Of a DNA stretch of 24,438 nt, positions 10,293 to 20,734 are shown piece by piece. The stretch is from Pelargonium nanum (Eukaryota; Streptophyta; Magnoliopsida; Geraniales; Geraniaceae), in contig JAYMTF010001300.1 in the NCBI GenBank assembly GCA_036897485.1, forward strand, positions 1 through 24,438. Direction: 5' to 3'. The translations under genes and the position numbers were made by a program. Each line of letters begins with the position of its first letter. Position 1 is the stretch's first letter. The notes under the pieces were generated by a model. It saw nothing but the letters and a program-made list of their open reading frames with translations, did no database searches and had not been told where the DNA came from.

Positions 10293-13200
10293 ATGGAGGC
10301 GAGGATGAAGAAGTACAGACAGGTGAGTCCGGAGAGGGCCAAAGTGTGGACTGAGAAGTCGCCGAAGTATCAGCAGAATCGAAAAGTGGCTGTGGTTTAC
10401 TATCTCTGCAGAAATCGGCAGCTCGAGCATCCTCATTTCATGGAGGTTTCAATTTCTTCGCCGGACGGTCTCTATTTGAGAGGTAAAAGCAGAGCTTCTA
10501 TGTTTTTTCCACTTGTGATTTGCTGTATTCTTTGAGATTTTGAATAATTCTGTGCGGTGGTGGTGGTAATGGTGCAGATGTTACGGAGAAGCTCAATTCT
10601 CTTAGAGGGAGAGGCATGTCTTCGTTGTATTCATGGTCCTGTAAGAGGTAAATTTTCCGAAAATATCTATCTATTTACACCTATGTTTGGTTGGTAGGAG
10701 CAATCGTGTGAAAAATGGAAATAAAAACCAGAAGGATCAGAATTAGCATTCTGTATAGGCTCTATTGATTTCTTTGTTATGATAGAAAAACTTAGTGTAG
10801 TTACATTTGGATGAGCTAATTTGAGATTGAGAAGGAAATTAGATTGGAGCAAACTCTGATGTTCTTATTTTTCATTTCAGAAGCAAAATAGAGTTCCTCA
10901 CCTGTTTTTGTTCATTACTCAATGCAGAAGCTACAAGAATGGGTTTGTATGGCACGATCTTAGTGAAGATGATCTGATTCTTCCAGCTCATGGAAATGAA
11001 TACGTTCTCAAAGGTTCAGAGCTCTTTGAAGAGTCTAATTCAGGTAAGTTAACACAAACTCCTCTTTGTATTTGGTTTGGCTGCTCAGATTTTGTATTTG
11101 AAATCTTATCAACATCATTAACTAGCGCCCTGGGAGAATTAACGCAAATTCCTCTTTAAACTGATTAGAACTTCAAATTTTCATGACTAGACTGAGCTTT
11201 CACATTTTTTCAACCAGAGAAAAAACGACTCTTGGATGTTCTCTTTGCAGATCGTTTGAGTCCTGCTGGAAATACTAAAATGAAGATTCTGAAACAATTA
11301 CCAGAACCAGCATCGTCAAGAAGCCATGATGATTCTTCCTCTTCTTCGAGTATGAATGGAAAGGAGGCCAAGCTTTCTCAAGATGATTTCTCTCCAGTCC
11401 AACGTCCCAGTTCCTCTGATGTGTCTCCAGAGTCCAGAGGTGAAAAACTTACTTCATCGGCTGCTTCTCTAAGCTTGACAGAGTACAAAATTTATAAGAA
11501 TGATGGTTTAGCTGATGCTTCAACTCAAACTGAGGAAACTGTTAGTAGACCTAAAGCTCGAGACACTTGTACAAGGGGTGTTTCAACTGATGACAGGTCT
11601 TCAGAACCTGAAAGCAGTGAAAATTATCAGAGCATTCTTCCATTTGTGAAAGAAAATTCTGAGATCTGCAGGGATGCAATTTCCTCCCCTCCTCCATCCT
11701 CCTCTAGTGCATCTTCTTCTGGTGGGAAAACTGAGACATTAGAATCTCTTATTAGAGCTGATGCAAGTAAAATGAATAGCTTCAGGATTGTAGAAGAGGA
11801 AGATGTTCGAATGACGCCCAATGCGAAGCTCAAAGCTACAAATGTGTTGATGCAATTGATCTCATGTGGGTCTATATCAGTGAAAGACCACAGTTTTGGT
11901 CTCATACCCAACTACAAGCCGAGGTTCTCCCATTCCAAATTCCCCTCCCCGTTGTTTTCTACTTCGGTAATGCTAGGAGATCTTGATTGCTTGTCAGAAA
12001 AACCAAGGCTGATGAGCCTGAGATTGGAGGACAAAGAATATTTCAGTGGGAGCTTGATTGAGACTAAAATGCTTAAGCAAGAAGGAGATGCTCTCACTGC
12101 TGGAGCTCTGAAACGTTCTTCTTCATACAATGCTGACAGGTTGGTCTGATTTGAACCATTGTAATTCTTATGTTTTGGACTACTTAATTTTACTGTATCC
12201 TTTCCACATTTTCTTTCATCTTTTGATTATGGTACTTTTCTTGAGTTTGAAGGATATAAATTCTGATATTTTGGTTGTTAAATTAAATTATTTATTGCCT
12301 GTTAGAGTAATTTTTTGGTTTTGTACTTGTTCCAACAGATAAAAGGTTATCTTATAACACTGCCAATTATTTCCTTCAAACATTACATAAATTAATGATT
12401 AGTTGTAAACAAAAACTATATAACAGGATGGGGATTCACTGTCTAGGTGTTTACATATCCAAATTAGTTAGTTAAAAGGGCGATTAAGATGCTTGCCGAG
12501 AAATTTCCACATTGCAGATGAAGAGCTTGGGTGGGCTAATAAAGAAGATTAGTTAGGCTTCAAAAGACAAGTAATGATCTGCTGAACTAGTCTAGCTTTA
12601 ATTAAAGGCAAACAATTTACGATTGAACAACATATTAAGTAGCATGGTATCTTTGCACAAAAGAATATATTACCTATGAACTTTATTTTCTTAGATCAAT
12701 GCATTCTATAAGATTTTTAAGGGTAAAAGGGATGTGGCAAAGTTATTCCATGTAGAACCTTCCTTCACATGCTAATTTACTTTTTGACCTTTATCTTTTG
12801 AATGTAAGTATTTAGTATATCAGCTCACATGTAAATATGCTTCATAGAAAGAAATCACTTTCTAGGTTGGAGTCACTATCACAACAGTGGCCCCAATCAG
12901 AAAGAGTTAGATCTTATCAAGAATTTTAGCTGTCACTGTGATACTAGATAAATGGAACTACATGCAAGGAAATGAACTTAGTTCATTTGTTAAGAAACAC
13001 AAAATCAGTTGACTAATTTCCATTGTAAGTTGTAACACCTAATTGTATCCTGAATCGTCCCCTCAGTTAGAATTAAGTTCTCATAGAGTAATCTGCAGCT
13101 ATTCTTGAAAGCTAAAACTTTGGCTATAATGTTTATGGATATCTTATTCAAGTCACAAATTGTTCCTCTCATAAGATAGTCAATGAGTTCACTGGTATCG

Positions 13201-13585
13201 GGTTGGGATATGTTGACATTTCTTCTTCTGTTGTTTATAATAATTCCCCATCAATGTATGAATGATACGTAATTGCAGGTCTTCCAAAGAATTGGTGCCA
13301 ACCGAGGACAAAGAAGAGTCAACCTCTGGACGTTCAAAATGCATACCTCGGTCAGTCAGGACTTCAGTGATGAAGCACCCACGAAGTGAGTCTATGAGAT
13401 CCCCTGTATCCGACAGACCAAGAAACTCTTCCGATGGACTTGAGAGCTCACAAATTGGAACCACCAGTGCATCCAACGGTAGCAGTAAGAGGATAACCGA
13501 ACCTTGCTCCGGGAGAAAACAACCAAAGAAGCTAGATTCCTTTAGAGAAGACAAGGAGAGAGTGATAAAGATCGAAGAAAGTTAA
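10293..13585 (+). CDS. SOK: SOSEKI (DUF966) polarity protein, 5 complete exons, 3' end uncertain
   Basis: Exons: 10293-10482, 10578-10647, 10928-11043, 11251-12139, 13279-13585, giving 523 residues if it ends at the TAA in 13583-13585. The N-terminal SOSEKI/DIX-like domain covers about residues 28-120, with [41 protein letters not shown] and [10 protein letters not shown]. This fold polymerises and places SOSEKI proteins at cell corners and edges. A Ser-rich, disordered middle follows. A conserved later block at about residues 313-400 includes [15 protein letters not shown] and [22 protein letters not shown] genes are auxin and MONOPTEROS responsive in Arabidopsis. Intron 4 (12140-13278) is large and holds nothing recognisable. 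The family's usual C-terminal tail is present in DNA at 13676-13748 but not in frame through a GT-AG splice, so the true protein end is unclear. Which SOK paralogue this is cannot be said. Confidence 0.85.
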
Positions 13586-13675
13586 GTTTCGACTCCTCCC
13601 TATAACAGTCATTATTCCATTTATTTTCCATTTTTAAAATTTAGGCTAATAAGTAGTTTGTTTTCGCGACCACAG

Positions 13676-13748
13676 GCTTGCTTCAGGAGCTCGGATTATA
13701 ATCCAATCCAAAGCACCTCCCGACACAGCCATGGGAAGCAGCTGTTAG
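13676..13748 (+). pseudogene. SOSEKI terminal exon, out of frame by one base
   Basis: After a good acceptor (CCACAG, ending 13675), the + frame starting CTT at 13677 reads LASGARIIIQSKAP and then DTAMGSSC before a TAG at 13746-13748. From memory, SOSEKI proteins end in IKIEE-R-LASGAR-IIQSKAP. Exon 5 reaches IKIEE and then AGTTAAG, with the only GT donor at 13581, so splicing gives a frame ending after SLLQELGL at 13701. One base is missing relative to the expected AG|GT boundary. This may be a real lesion or a sequence error. Confidence 0.65.
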
Positions 13749-14645
13749 AGAACATTTTGGAGGTTGAGCTGCATTGGGTACCAATTTAGAAAGCTTTGTT
13801 TGAATTTCAAATGATGGCAATTTTTTTGGAGGGAGGGTCCATGGTATGGTATGATTAATGATTCTGTTTATCTAGAAAGTAAAGTGAAAAACAGATAGCA
13901 ATATAGCTTCACTCATTGGGTAAAAAAAGGTGGTTGTGGGAGGATAGGTCAGGTCCTGTCCTCCTAGTGGACCTTGAGCTAGGGTTTTGGGTCTCAGACT
14001 CAGCTTTCTTAAATGGGATTGTACCTTTTTTCTCTTGTAACTAGAGTTACTGCATTGAATTTTAATCTTCTTTTTTCACTGTCTCAGAACAGTTGCTGTC
14101 TCCTCCTTTCTTTCTTTAACCCTGTGGCTTATTGATGGGAGAGCCAGCAGCTTGCACTGCCCAAAGGTATGTGATTTTTTTTTAACTTTGGCGTTGGTAA
14201 ATTTCTTGCCATGAATAGATGAAATTAGTAGTTGGCTTCTTCATTGGATTCTTATACTGTAAAGCATGGTTGACTCTCATTAGCTACATTTTGTTTTTAA
14301 AAGTCAAAAGTCTGAAAACAAGTTGCTTTGTTATGAGTGTTGTGGCTACATTTTTCTTAAAATTTGCATGTTGTTTGATTTAAAAAACAATGGTGAGTAG
14401 TGATTGGAGACAGTGAAGCAAAGCAAATGGAAGCAATGAGTCTGACATGAAAGCCTTTTTCACGTGTGAGACAACATTTATATTTTTGATGCCCAGAATT
14501 TAAACCTGCAAGAAAGAAACCATTACTGAGCTGTCTGAAAGCCTTTTTTCTCTGGTTTCTCTTGCTTTATTATTGTTAGGGGTAATTCTGTCTATACAGG
14601 TCGGGTTTTTCTCCGGTTTGAAAATGGCTATGGGTTGAGTGCGGG

Positions 14646-14905
14646 TAGAGTTAGCAATTCGTGTCGTGCCATGTGTTTAGGCTCTCATTTTGCAATCGTA
14701 TTGTGTTCGTGTTGGAGAACCCTAACATGTTTAGCATTCGTGTCATGTTTGTGTTGGACCTCCAAAACCACACTCTCGAATAAGTAGTCGTGTTGTGACA
14801 CACATGACATGAACATTTAGTTACCGTGACCTTATCCAGTCTAAACCCGATTTGTGAAATGTTCGGTCCAAAAAATGCGGGTTCAAGTCAAAATTGACAG
14901 CTCTA
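14646..14905. mobile_element. MITE-like element with imperfect terminal inverted repeats
   Basis: The left end, TAGAGTTAGCAATTCGTGTC, pairs with the inverted right end, TAGAGCTGTCAATTTTGACT. The 260-base interior is full of GTGTCGTG/CATGTTTGTGTTGG wording and has no open frame. Related left ends occur at 15500 (TAGAGGTGCCAATCC), in FIT intron 2 at 19536 (TAGAGGTAACAATTCGGGT) and, weaker, near 16545. No clear target duplication was found. Confidence 0.5.
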
Positions 14906-15579
14906 TCTTAGAATGAGATGATATTTCACAAGGAACTTTTGGAGATTATACTTATAGATTTGTTGAGGGAATGCCTATAATATTTACAAGTAATATTGTT
15001 GTTTGGGAAGATTGAAGCTAAAGATAAGATGCAAACTTTTCATTGGATTCTCTCAATAATTACTTGAACAAAAATTAGTTTGACTACTACTTGTTTGTTA
15101 GTGCTTTAAACATGCAAGGTATAATATAAACAAAGACATGTTTGGTCCATTATTGTGCAACTGCAACATGATTTGTCTATTTCTTGTCTCCTACCTAACA
15201 AAACTTGTTTGAAACAATTTTGGAAGCACTCTCAAATATGAAAGAATGATTTGGAAAGAGTTATGAACTGAAACTCAGATAAATGAATTAGGAGACACTA
15301 CCTCACAGCTTAACATTCATTTATGTATCAATGAGTTTGTGGCGTGGAGTGGTCTGTTAGGATTCGTTTTCTTGTGTCTTCGCTGAACTCTAGTGAACTA
15401 TTTGGTTGAGATTTATTGCTCTCTTATTATTATTGTTTTCTTTCATCTTAGTTTGATGGGACATGTCAAGTCATGCTCTAACTCCTAAGGGCTTTGACCT
15501 AGAGGTGCCAATCCAAATTTAGGATTTGTAAAGACAAATCTAAATCAGTTTCGATAAGGGTTCGGATCTAATCATTTTA

Positions 15580-15760
15580 TATTAAAGAAAAAAGTATTAT
15601 TAAAGATTAAAGATCATTCGCCAACATATCATCAATCGCAATAGGGGCAGAAAGCCCAATTCAACCATCTAAATCAGAAACCGACTCTGATGATCTAACC
15701 AAGGCATGAGTCATACAATTAGCCGATCTGCCAACTCAACTCTAGCAATATACTATGAGA
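15580..15760 (-). mobile_element. Decayed LINE (non-LTR retrotransposon) RNase H tail
   Basis: The minus-strand frame ending at TAA (plus 15606-15608) reads GRSANCMTHALVRSS and then, after one stop where Trp is expected, IGLSAPIAIDDMLANDL. This matches the end of the plant LINE-associated RNase H domain (RVT_3 type), usually R-x-x-N-x-x-A-H-x-L-A-R followed by a Trp-Pro region and an L-x-x-D-x end. Two stops precede the conserved part, so it is dead. The extent upstream on the minus strand is not clear. Confidence 0.6.
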
Positions 15761-16247
15761 CCTCAAGAATACACTAGCACATATATAATTCCCGGATACT
15801 CTAGAAAAATACTCTAGGACCTTAAATTGCATCAACACTTTTTAATAGAGAAAGAAAAAGGAACCAAATATTGTCTTCTGGTTTGGGCCGTCTTTTGGGC
15901 TTTCCTTTGTTTGGGCCTTTTAGCCCAAATTCAAAAAATTGAATCGCAGCCCATGGGCTTTATGTCCATGACAGGTCACCTAACTAATGCCACGTCAACA
16001 TCATTCCATGCCGTAATTGTTCTAGAACCTTTCGACATCCAGATTGACACGTCACATGTCATGCCTGAGTGGCATCACTGTCACTATTTTTTTTTTAATT
16101 TCTTAATTTTGGAATCTCTAAAAATGTCAATTATTTTGAATTTAACCTTAACAACGATGCGTGGATTGATTTTGACTACTAATTTTTAAAATATATATAA
16201 TTCAAATAAATGCATGCTTAGTAGAAATTATTACAAAACTGGCTGGG

Positions 16248-16253
16248 CACGTG
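16248..16253 (+). promoter_or_regulatory. G-box far upstream of FIT
   Basis: GGGCACGTGTC is a palindromic CACGTG core with ABRE-like flanks, 1.9 kb before the FIT start. It is a possible bHLH or bZIP site. Distance makes its link to FIT weak. Confidence 0.25.
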
Positions 16254-17636
16254 TCGGCTTTGTGGTGGCTAATGTCTTCATCGTGTGGCACACATTCAAT
16301 TTAATTAACATTATTGCAATAATTGGTAAATTATATAATAATTATTAGATTGTGTTTGGATAATGAAGAATATGCTGCCAAGCATCAATATAAATGAATA
16401 TATAAGAGTTTGACAAACATCATGAATTGACATGTTTATCCAAACAGAAAATTAACTTAATTTTTCTTTGTCAACACCAAAATTTAATTATTCCTTTAAT
16501 TTATAATGTCAACTTTCAACAATATTGGTCTATACTCTATAGTACGGTTGACAATTCGGAATTTTGACAGGTAGGAGTTGAAAAGACTTAGTTCAAAAAG
16601 AGTGCAAGCTGTCGAATGAGTATATTTGTGCATATTTTTTCATCCCGACCTGAAAAATGAGGAACTAACACTATCAAAAATGAGACCGACAAAACCGTCC
16701 TACTAAAAATTTTCTATCCTCCTTGATCGTTGTGGTAACCGAACGAACGTCCGATTTCAAGACAACTCGATCCCAACCTCAAGTTCCTGACCCAAATAAT
16801 AGGCTCTTTAAGCTGCAAAGCTTTGGCAATGATTTCAATTTTCAACATATATTATGATTTTAACATATTATATAAGGTGAGCCCAACCAAAAACTGACAG
16901 CGAAACATAGAAATATTTTTATGAGCTAAAGCAGTGAATGTGACATAATTGACAAATTGTGAAACTTTAATAATAAAGCTTATGTGCACAATAGAATTAT
17001 CAGCAAAATCAGACAATTACATGAAACAAGAACCAAGAAGAGAGGCCTCTATTAATTTAATTAGCATTATTAATTAGCTATTTATTTGCTTAAATACTTC
17101 AATGATCCCTTTCACACTTGTGGCAGTACCTTTTTATAACATAAAAGTATAATTAATTAGGTGGATCACATTTTACCATGATTATTTTCAATCACATTTA
17201 CTAATATTTGAATTTTTAATCAATTTTAGATAGTTCATCTATATTCCTAACACAATTCGTTTTCGTTGTCATCTAACGCTAGTCTGTATAATTTATTTTA
17301 GTAGTTTGCTATTTTGCGTTAAAAATGTCTTTTCTATTCTTTTGAGTTTAAAAATCATACAAATAAGAGCATGCATCCGACGCGAGAGTAAGAACGATAC
17401 AAAATGATTCAAACGCAGTAAAATGTAAGTGTGAAATGAATGAAATGATCAAACATTAGGCTCATGAGTCATGATATTTATAGGAAAGTTGGTCATATCT
17501 GATCGTAGGAAGAAACTCGAACAGATCAAGACCAAATATGAGTCAAAGCACTCAAATCTAGACTACCAAAAAAGGTCTACGAATTGTTAAGATACATATA
17601 AGAGGTAGCTCTCCCCTTTACTTTATAAATTTACCT

Positions 17637-17642
17637 CACGTG
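17637..17642 (+). promoter_or_regulatory. G-box in the FIT upstream region
   Basis: CACGTG lies about 500 bases before the FIT ATG. Iron-deficiency bHLH factors of subgroup IVc, which act upstream of FIT, can bind G-boxes. It is a plausible but unproven control site. Confidence 0.35.
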
Positions 17643-18022
17643 AACTCAAATACTCAATATTGAACAAACCACTAGAAAATTTAGTTTTAAATTAATTTTT
17701 ATCTAACTTTTGCGGTCAGTAACAAATGAATTACCAACATCAAAAATAAATTAGTTAATATTTTTTTTTATTTTGTCACACCACATGTTGACGAAGAATA
17801 TAAATAGAAATGTAAACACCGACTACTATGTAATTTCTCTTTAAACAGAACTCTCATTTTTAAAATAAAATAATATCACATCGATCACAACAATATTTTT
17901 ATCGCGAGGGATCTACCCTCTATTGAATTATAAATTTTGACATCATCAAAAGTCACACAATTAATTATAGATCATATTGTTTTTGTTTATTGTATAGCTT
18001 ATGTCAACCCTCTCTCACTTAC

Positions 18023-18106
18023 TATATTTATAATAGTAGTAGTTACTACTTCTTAATCAAAATTAGATACCCAAACACAAATCCTATTCACACCTTCTAT
18101 TTATAG
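18023..18106 (+). promoter_or_regulatory. FIT core promoter TATA candidates
   Basis: TATATTTATAA at 18023-18033 and TATTTATA at 18099-18106 lie 115 and 42 bases before the ATG. The upstream one gives a leader of about 90 bases and is the better candidate. The other would leave a very short leader. Confidence 0.4.
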
Positions 18107-18147
18107 CAACCAATCTCCATTTGTCACATAAACACACAAAACCCTAA

Positions 18148-20302
18148 ATGGATCACAATTATTCCCCTGCGGCCGATCACACGATCGCCACCATGACCAC
18201 CAACATAATCAACGGCTACGAGCTCCACGATTTCACCGACGAAGCCAATTTCAACCAATTCATCGATCTCATCCGCGGAGAGGCCGTTTCCGGCGCCGGC
18301 GACCCCAATTTCGGCGTCCCGGACTACGATTTCGGGATCCTCGGCGGCTGCTTGTTCGACAACCAGTTCGCCGCCGATGATGCGATTCCGGCGAGCGTGT
18401 TTGCCGCCGGCGGCGGCGTTCCGCCGGAGTGTGTGGTGGACTCGATTCCGAGCGTGGAATTGGACATGATGATGGGAGGAGATGAGGATGATTGTGAAGA
18501 TTATAATAATGATGAGGAATCTTCTGGAACCACCACGACGACGACGAACACGAACGCCGGCGGGAAGAAGAAGGGGAAGGCTGACCGGTCGAGGACTTTG
18601 GTGTCGGAGCGCCGGCGGCGAGGTCGGATGAAGGAGAAGCTCTATGCCTTGCGTTCATTGGTTCCCAACATAACAAAGGTAATCGTTTACTACCATATAA
18701 GAAAAATGGGTTAGTAACTTAGAGTCGTAAAAAGTTGGTTATTCGGGTTTCGGGAAAGGTTTGCGTTTGCTAGAATCGATCTAATTCAAAATTTGATCTG
18801 TTCTATTTTCGTATTTCAAGTTCAAAATGTCGGGACTAGTGTTGACATGTCTTGAAAGGCTGAGTTTGGCCATAAATGTGTCGGGCTAAAATATAATGCA
18901 AATATGTTGATCGGGTCATTTTTGTCGTTTGGGGGGTCACGACTCATTTTGCTAGTAAAATAGGTTGTGGGTTGCAAGCTTGATCAACATTGGCCACAAC
19001 GGGTTGGATAATAAACGTCTGCATGTTTCTTTTGACCATTTTGTCATCTCAGACAATAATTGAGAGCGATTGACCCTTTTGGTCCATCGAAGTGACATTT
19101 CATTTTGAATTTAGATGGACAAGGCTTCAATAGTTGGAGATGCAGCATTATATGTGCAAGAGCTACAAATGCAGGCTCGGAAATTAAAATCTGAGATCGC
19201 TGGTTTGGAAGCTTCGTTACTCTCTTCTGATAAATGCCATGCCTCATTTGATGACACCAACAAGAAAATCCAAGTTCCCAAGACCAATCTTCCTGTGGTT
19301 TACAGAAAAATCATTGAACAAGTAAGTACATTCTAGTTCACATAATTTTACGTATTTCGTTTCAAAATAAGTATCATACGTTGCAAGACCCGACAAAACG
19401 GGCCACAAGTTGAAGTGTTGGGCTCAGACAAATAATTTAGGCTAGTGATGCGCCTGTATTTGGGCTTGAGCCTAGTCCACATGGGATCAATCTTTAACAG
19501 GTTGGGCCCAATCAAGGGCTATTTGTTGCTCTGTTTAGAGGTAACAATTCGGGTTTACAGCTGAATATTTCGAATTCAAACTTGATTAGCAAGAAGCTCA
19601 GATTCATTCGGGTTGCTGATCGGGTTAGGGTCAGGTTTTACATGTAAAGTATGTGAATTTGCCCAATCCAGCCCGCAATCTTCTCACGACAAACTTTCAC
19701 TATCCAAAAAATTGGTTGAGTTGACTTGGATTCGTAAAAATGCGGGTCGACTTTCGGTTTTTCGCGTGTTAATGCCCAAATTGTCAATCATGGGCTTTTC
19801 AAGTCCGATATTATCTAGTCAGTCTTAAAAGTTTACACGTTTGTATTTTGTGACTTCTTATCGGCTCTAACTATTTTTAATGAGTGGCGAAACACGTTAA
19901 AACTGACGTAATGTTGTCCGATAAAAACACGTGCATTTTATACAGATGGATGTGTTTCAAGTGGAAGAAAGAGGATTTTACATAAGATTGGTATGCAACA
20001 AAGGAGAAGGCATAGCTGGTTCTTTGTTCAAAGCTCTTGAGTCTCTTAAAGGTTTCATTGTCCAGAGCTCCAATTTGGCCACTGTTTCTGATACTTTTGT
20101 TTTGACTTTCACATTAAATGTAAGTAATTATTTAATTAATTAATTAATTTGTTTTATATTATTTCATGACATAAATTAATTATTAATTTTATTGCAGGTG
20201 AGAGAATCTGACCAGCAAAGCTTGAACTTGCAAAACTTGAAGCTCTGGGTTGCTGGAGCTCTTCTGAATCAAGGATTTGAATTCAAAACTCCAATTACTT
20301 GA
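18148..20302 (+). CDS. FIT: FIT/FER bHLH transcription factor of the iron-deficiency response, 4 exons
   Basis: Exons: 18148-18678, 19115-19321, 19946-20119, 20198-20302, all GT-AG, giving 338 residues. The N-terminal ELHDFTDEANFNQFIDLIRG block, the acidic stretch at about 111-125 and the Thr-rich linker are those of FIT. The bHLH domain spans about residues 146-196: basic region RSRTLVSERRRRGRMK, with Ser where most bHLHs have His but the DNA-contacting Glu and Arg kept; loop VPNITK; helix 2 MDKASIVGDAALYVQELQ. An ACT-like regulatory domain follows (about 247-330), with MDVFQVEERGFYIRLVCNKG and SLNLQNLKLW. FIT (FER in tomato) pairs with subgroup Ib bHLH factors in root epidermis to switch on IRT1 and FRO2 and so iron uptake. 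The length is close to the Arabidopsis protein (about 318). Exon 1 is GC-rich while the other exons are AT-rich. The introns carry repeat-derived DNA. Recognition is strong. Confidence 0.95.
19380..19830. repeat. Repeat-derived DNA in FIT intron 2
   Basis: The intron (19322-19945) contains GGGCCCAATC, CGGGTTAGGGTCAGG and the MITE-like start TAGAGGTAACAATTCGGGT at 19536. This CGGGT/GGGTC-rich wording is typical of a dispersed plant repeat. Intron 1 (18679-19114) has similar wording (GTGTCGGGCTAAAA, GATCGGGTCA, GGGTCACGACTC). Element limits could not be set. Confidence 0.4.
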
Positions 20303-20734
20303 TAGATTTGATAGGTTTTGTTTAATTAAATTTAAAATGTTTACATTAACCAGTGGTTGAAATATTTTTATTTAATTTTATGTTTATTAATTTGAGGTAA
20401 TGGTGTTGGCAATGCGGATCGCGGGTTTGAACGAACAAGTAAAAAAACGCGCGTGTTCTCATCAGACTATATTTTTCGTAATTTTAACGGGTCTCGTCAC
20501 TTATTAAAATAGATTAAAATTAATATAATGAAAACCGCTAAATAAAAACCCTAATCTATGTATGACATAATTAGTTAATTTCCTAAATTGATTAGGGCAA
20601 CTAGTGACCCCATGACTACACAATACGAATTAAGAAGCAACCGGCTTGTGCTATATACATAAAATATATATCATTACTGAACACACCAAAAAACGAGAAA
20701 TTTTATAGAAATTTTGTTACAAAAGTGATCGATC
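20303..20734. other. Short spacer between FIT and the F-box gene
   Basis: It holds the FIT 3' untranslated region and the F-box promoter. CTATATACATAAAATATATATC at 20651-20672 is the best TATA candidate, about 70 bases before the F-box ATG. Nothing else stands out. Confidence 0.4.

Larger units (their letters stand above)
13749..18147. other. Long intergenic region with repeats and the FIT promoter
   Basis: The first 350 bases are probably the SOSEKI 3' untranslated region. Beyond that I see a MITE-like element (14646-14905), a LINE relic (about 15580-15760), sequence with GGCCCA/GGGCTT and CACGTCA wording (15880-16080) that looks repeat-derived, and then the AT-rich upstream region of FIT. 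The 120-codon open frame at 15827-16189 has no protein-like composition or recognisable motif and is not called as a gene. Confidence 0.5.

Noticed and set aside
15827..16189. 120-codon open frame in the intergenic region
   Set aside because: No recognisable domain, no promoter context, and it includes a poly(T) run and repeat-like GGGCC wording.
18269..18676. A 135-codon minus-strand open frame opposite FIT exon 1
   Set aside because: It is a by-product of the GC-rich FIT coding strand; its product is an Arg/Ser-rich low-complexity string with no motif.
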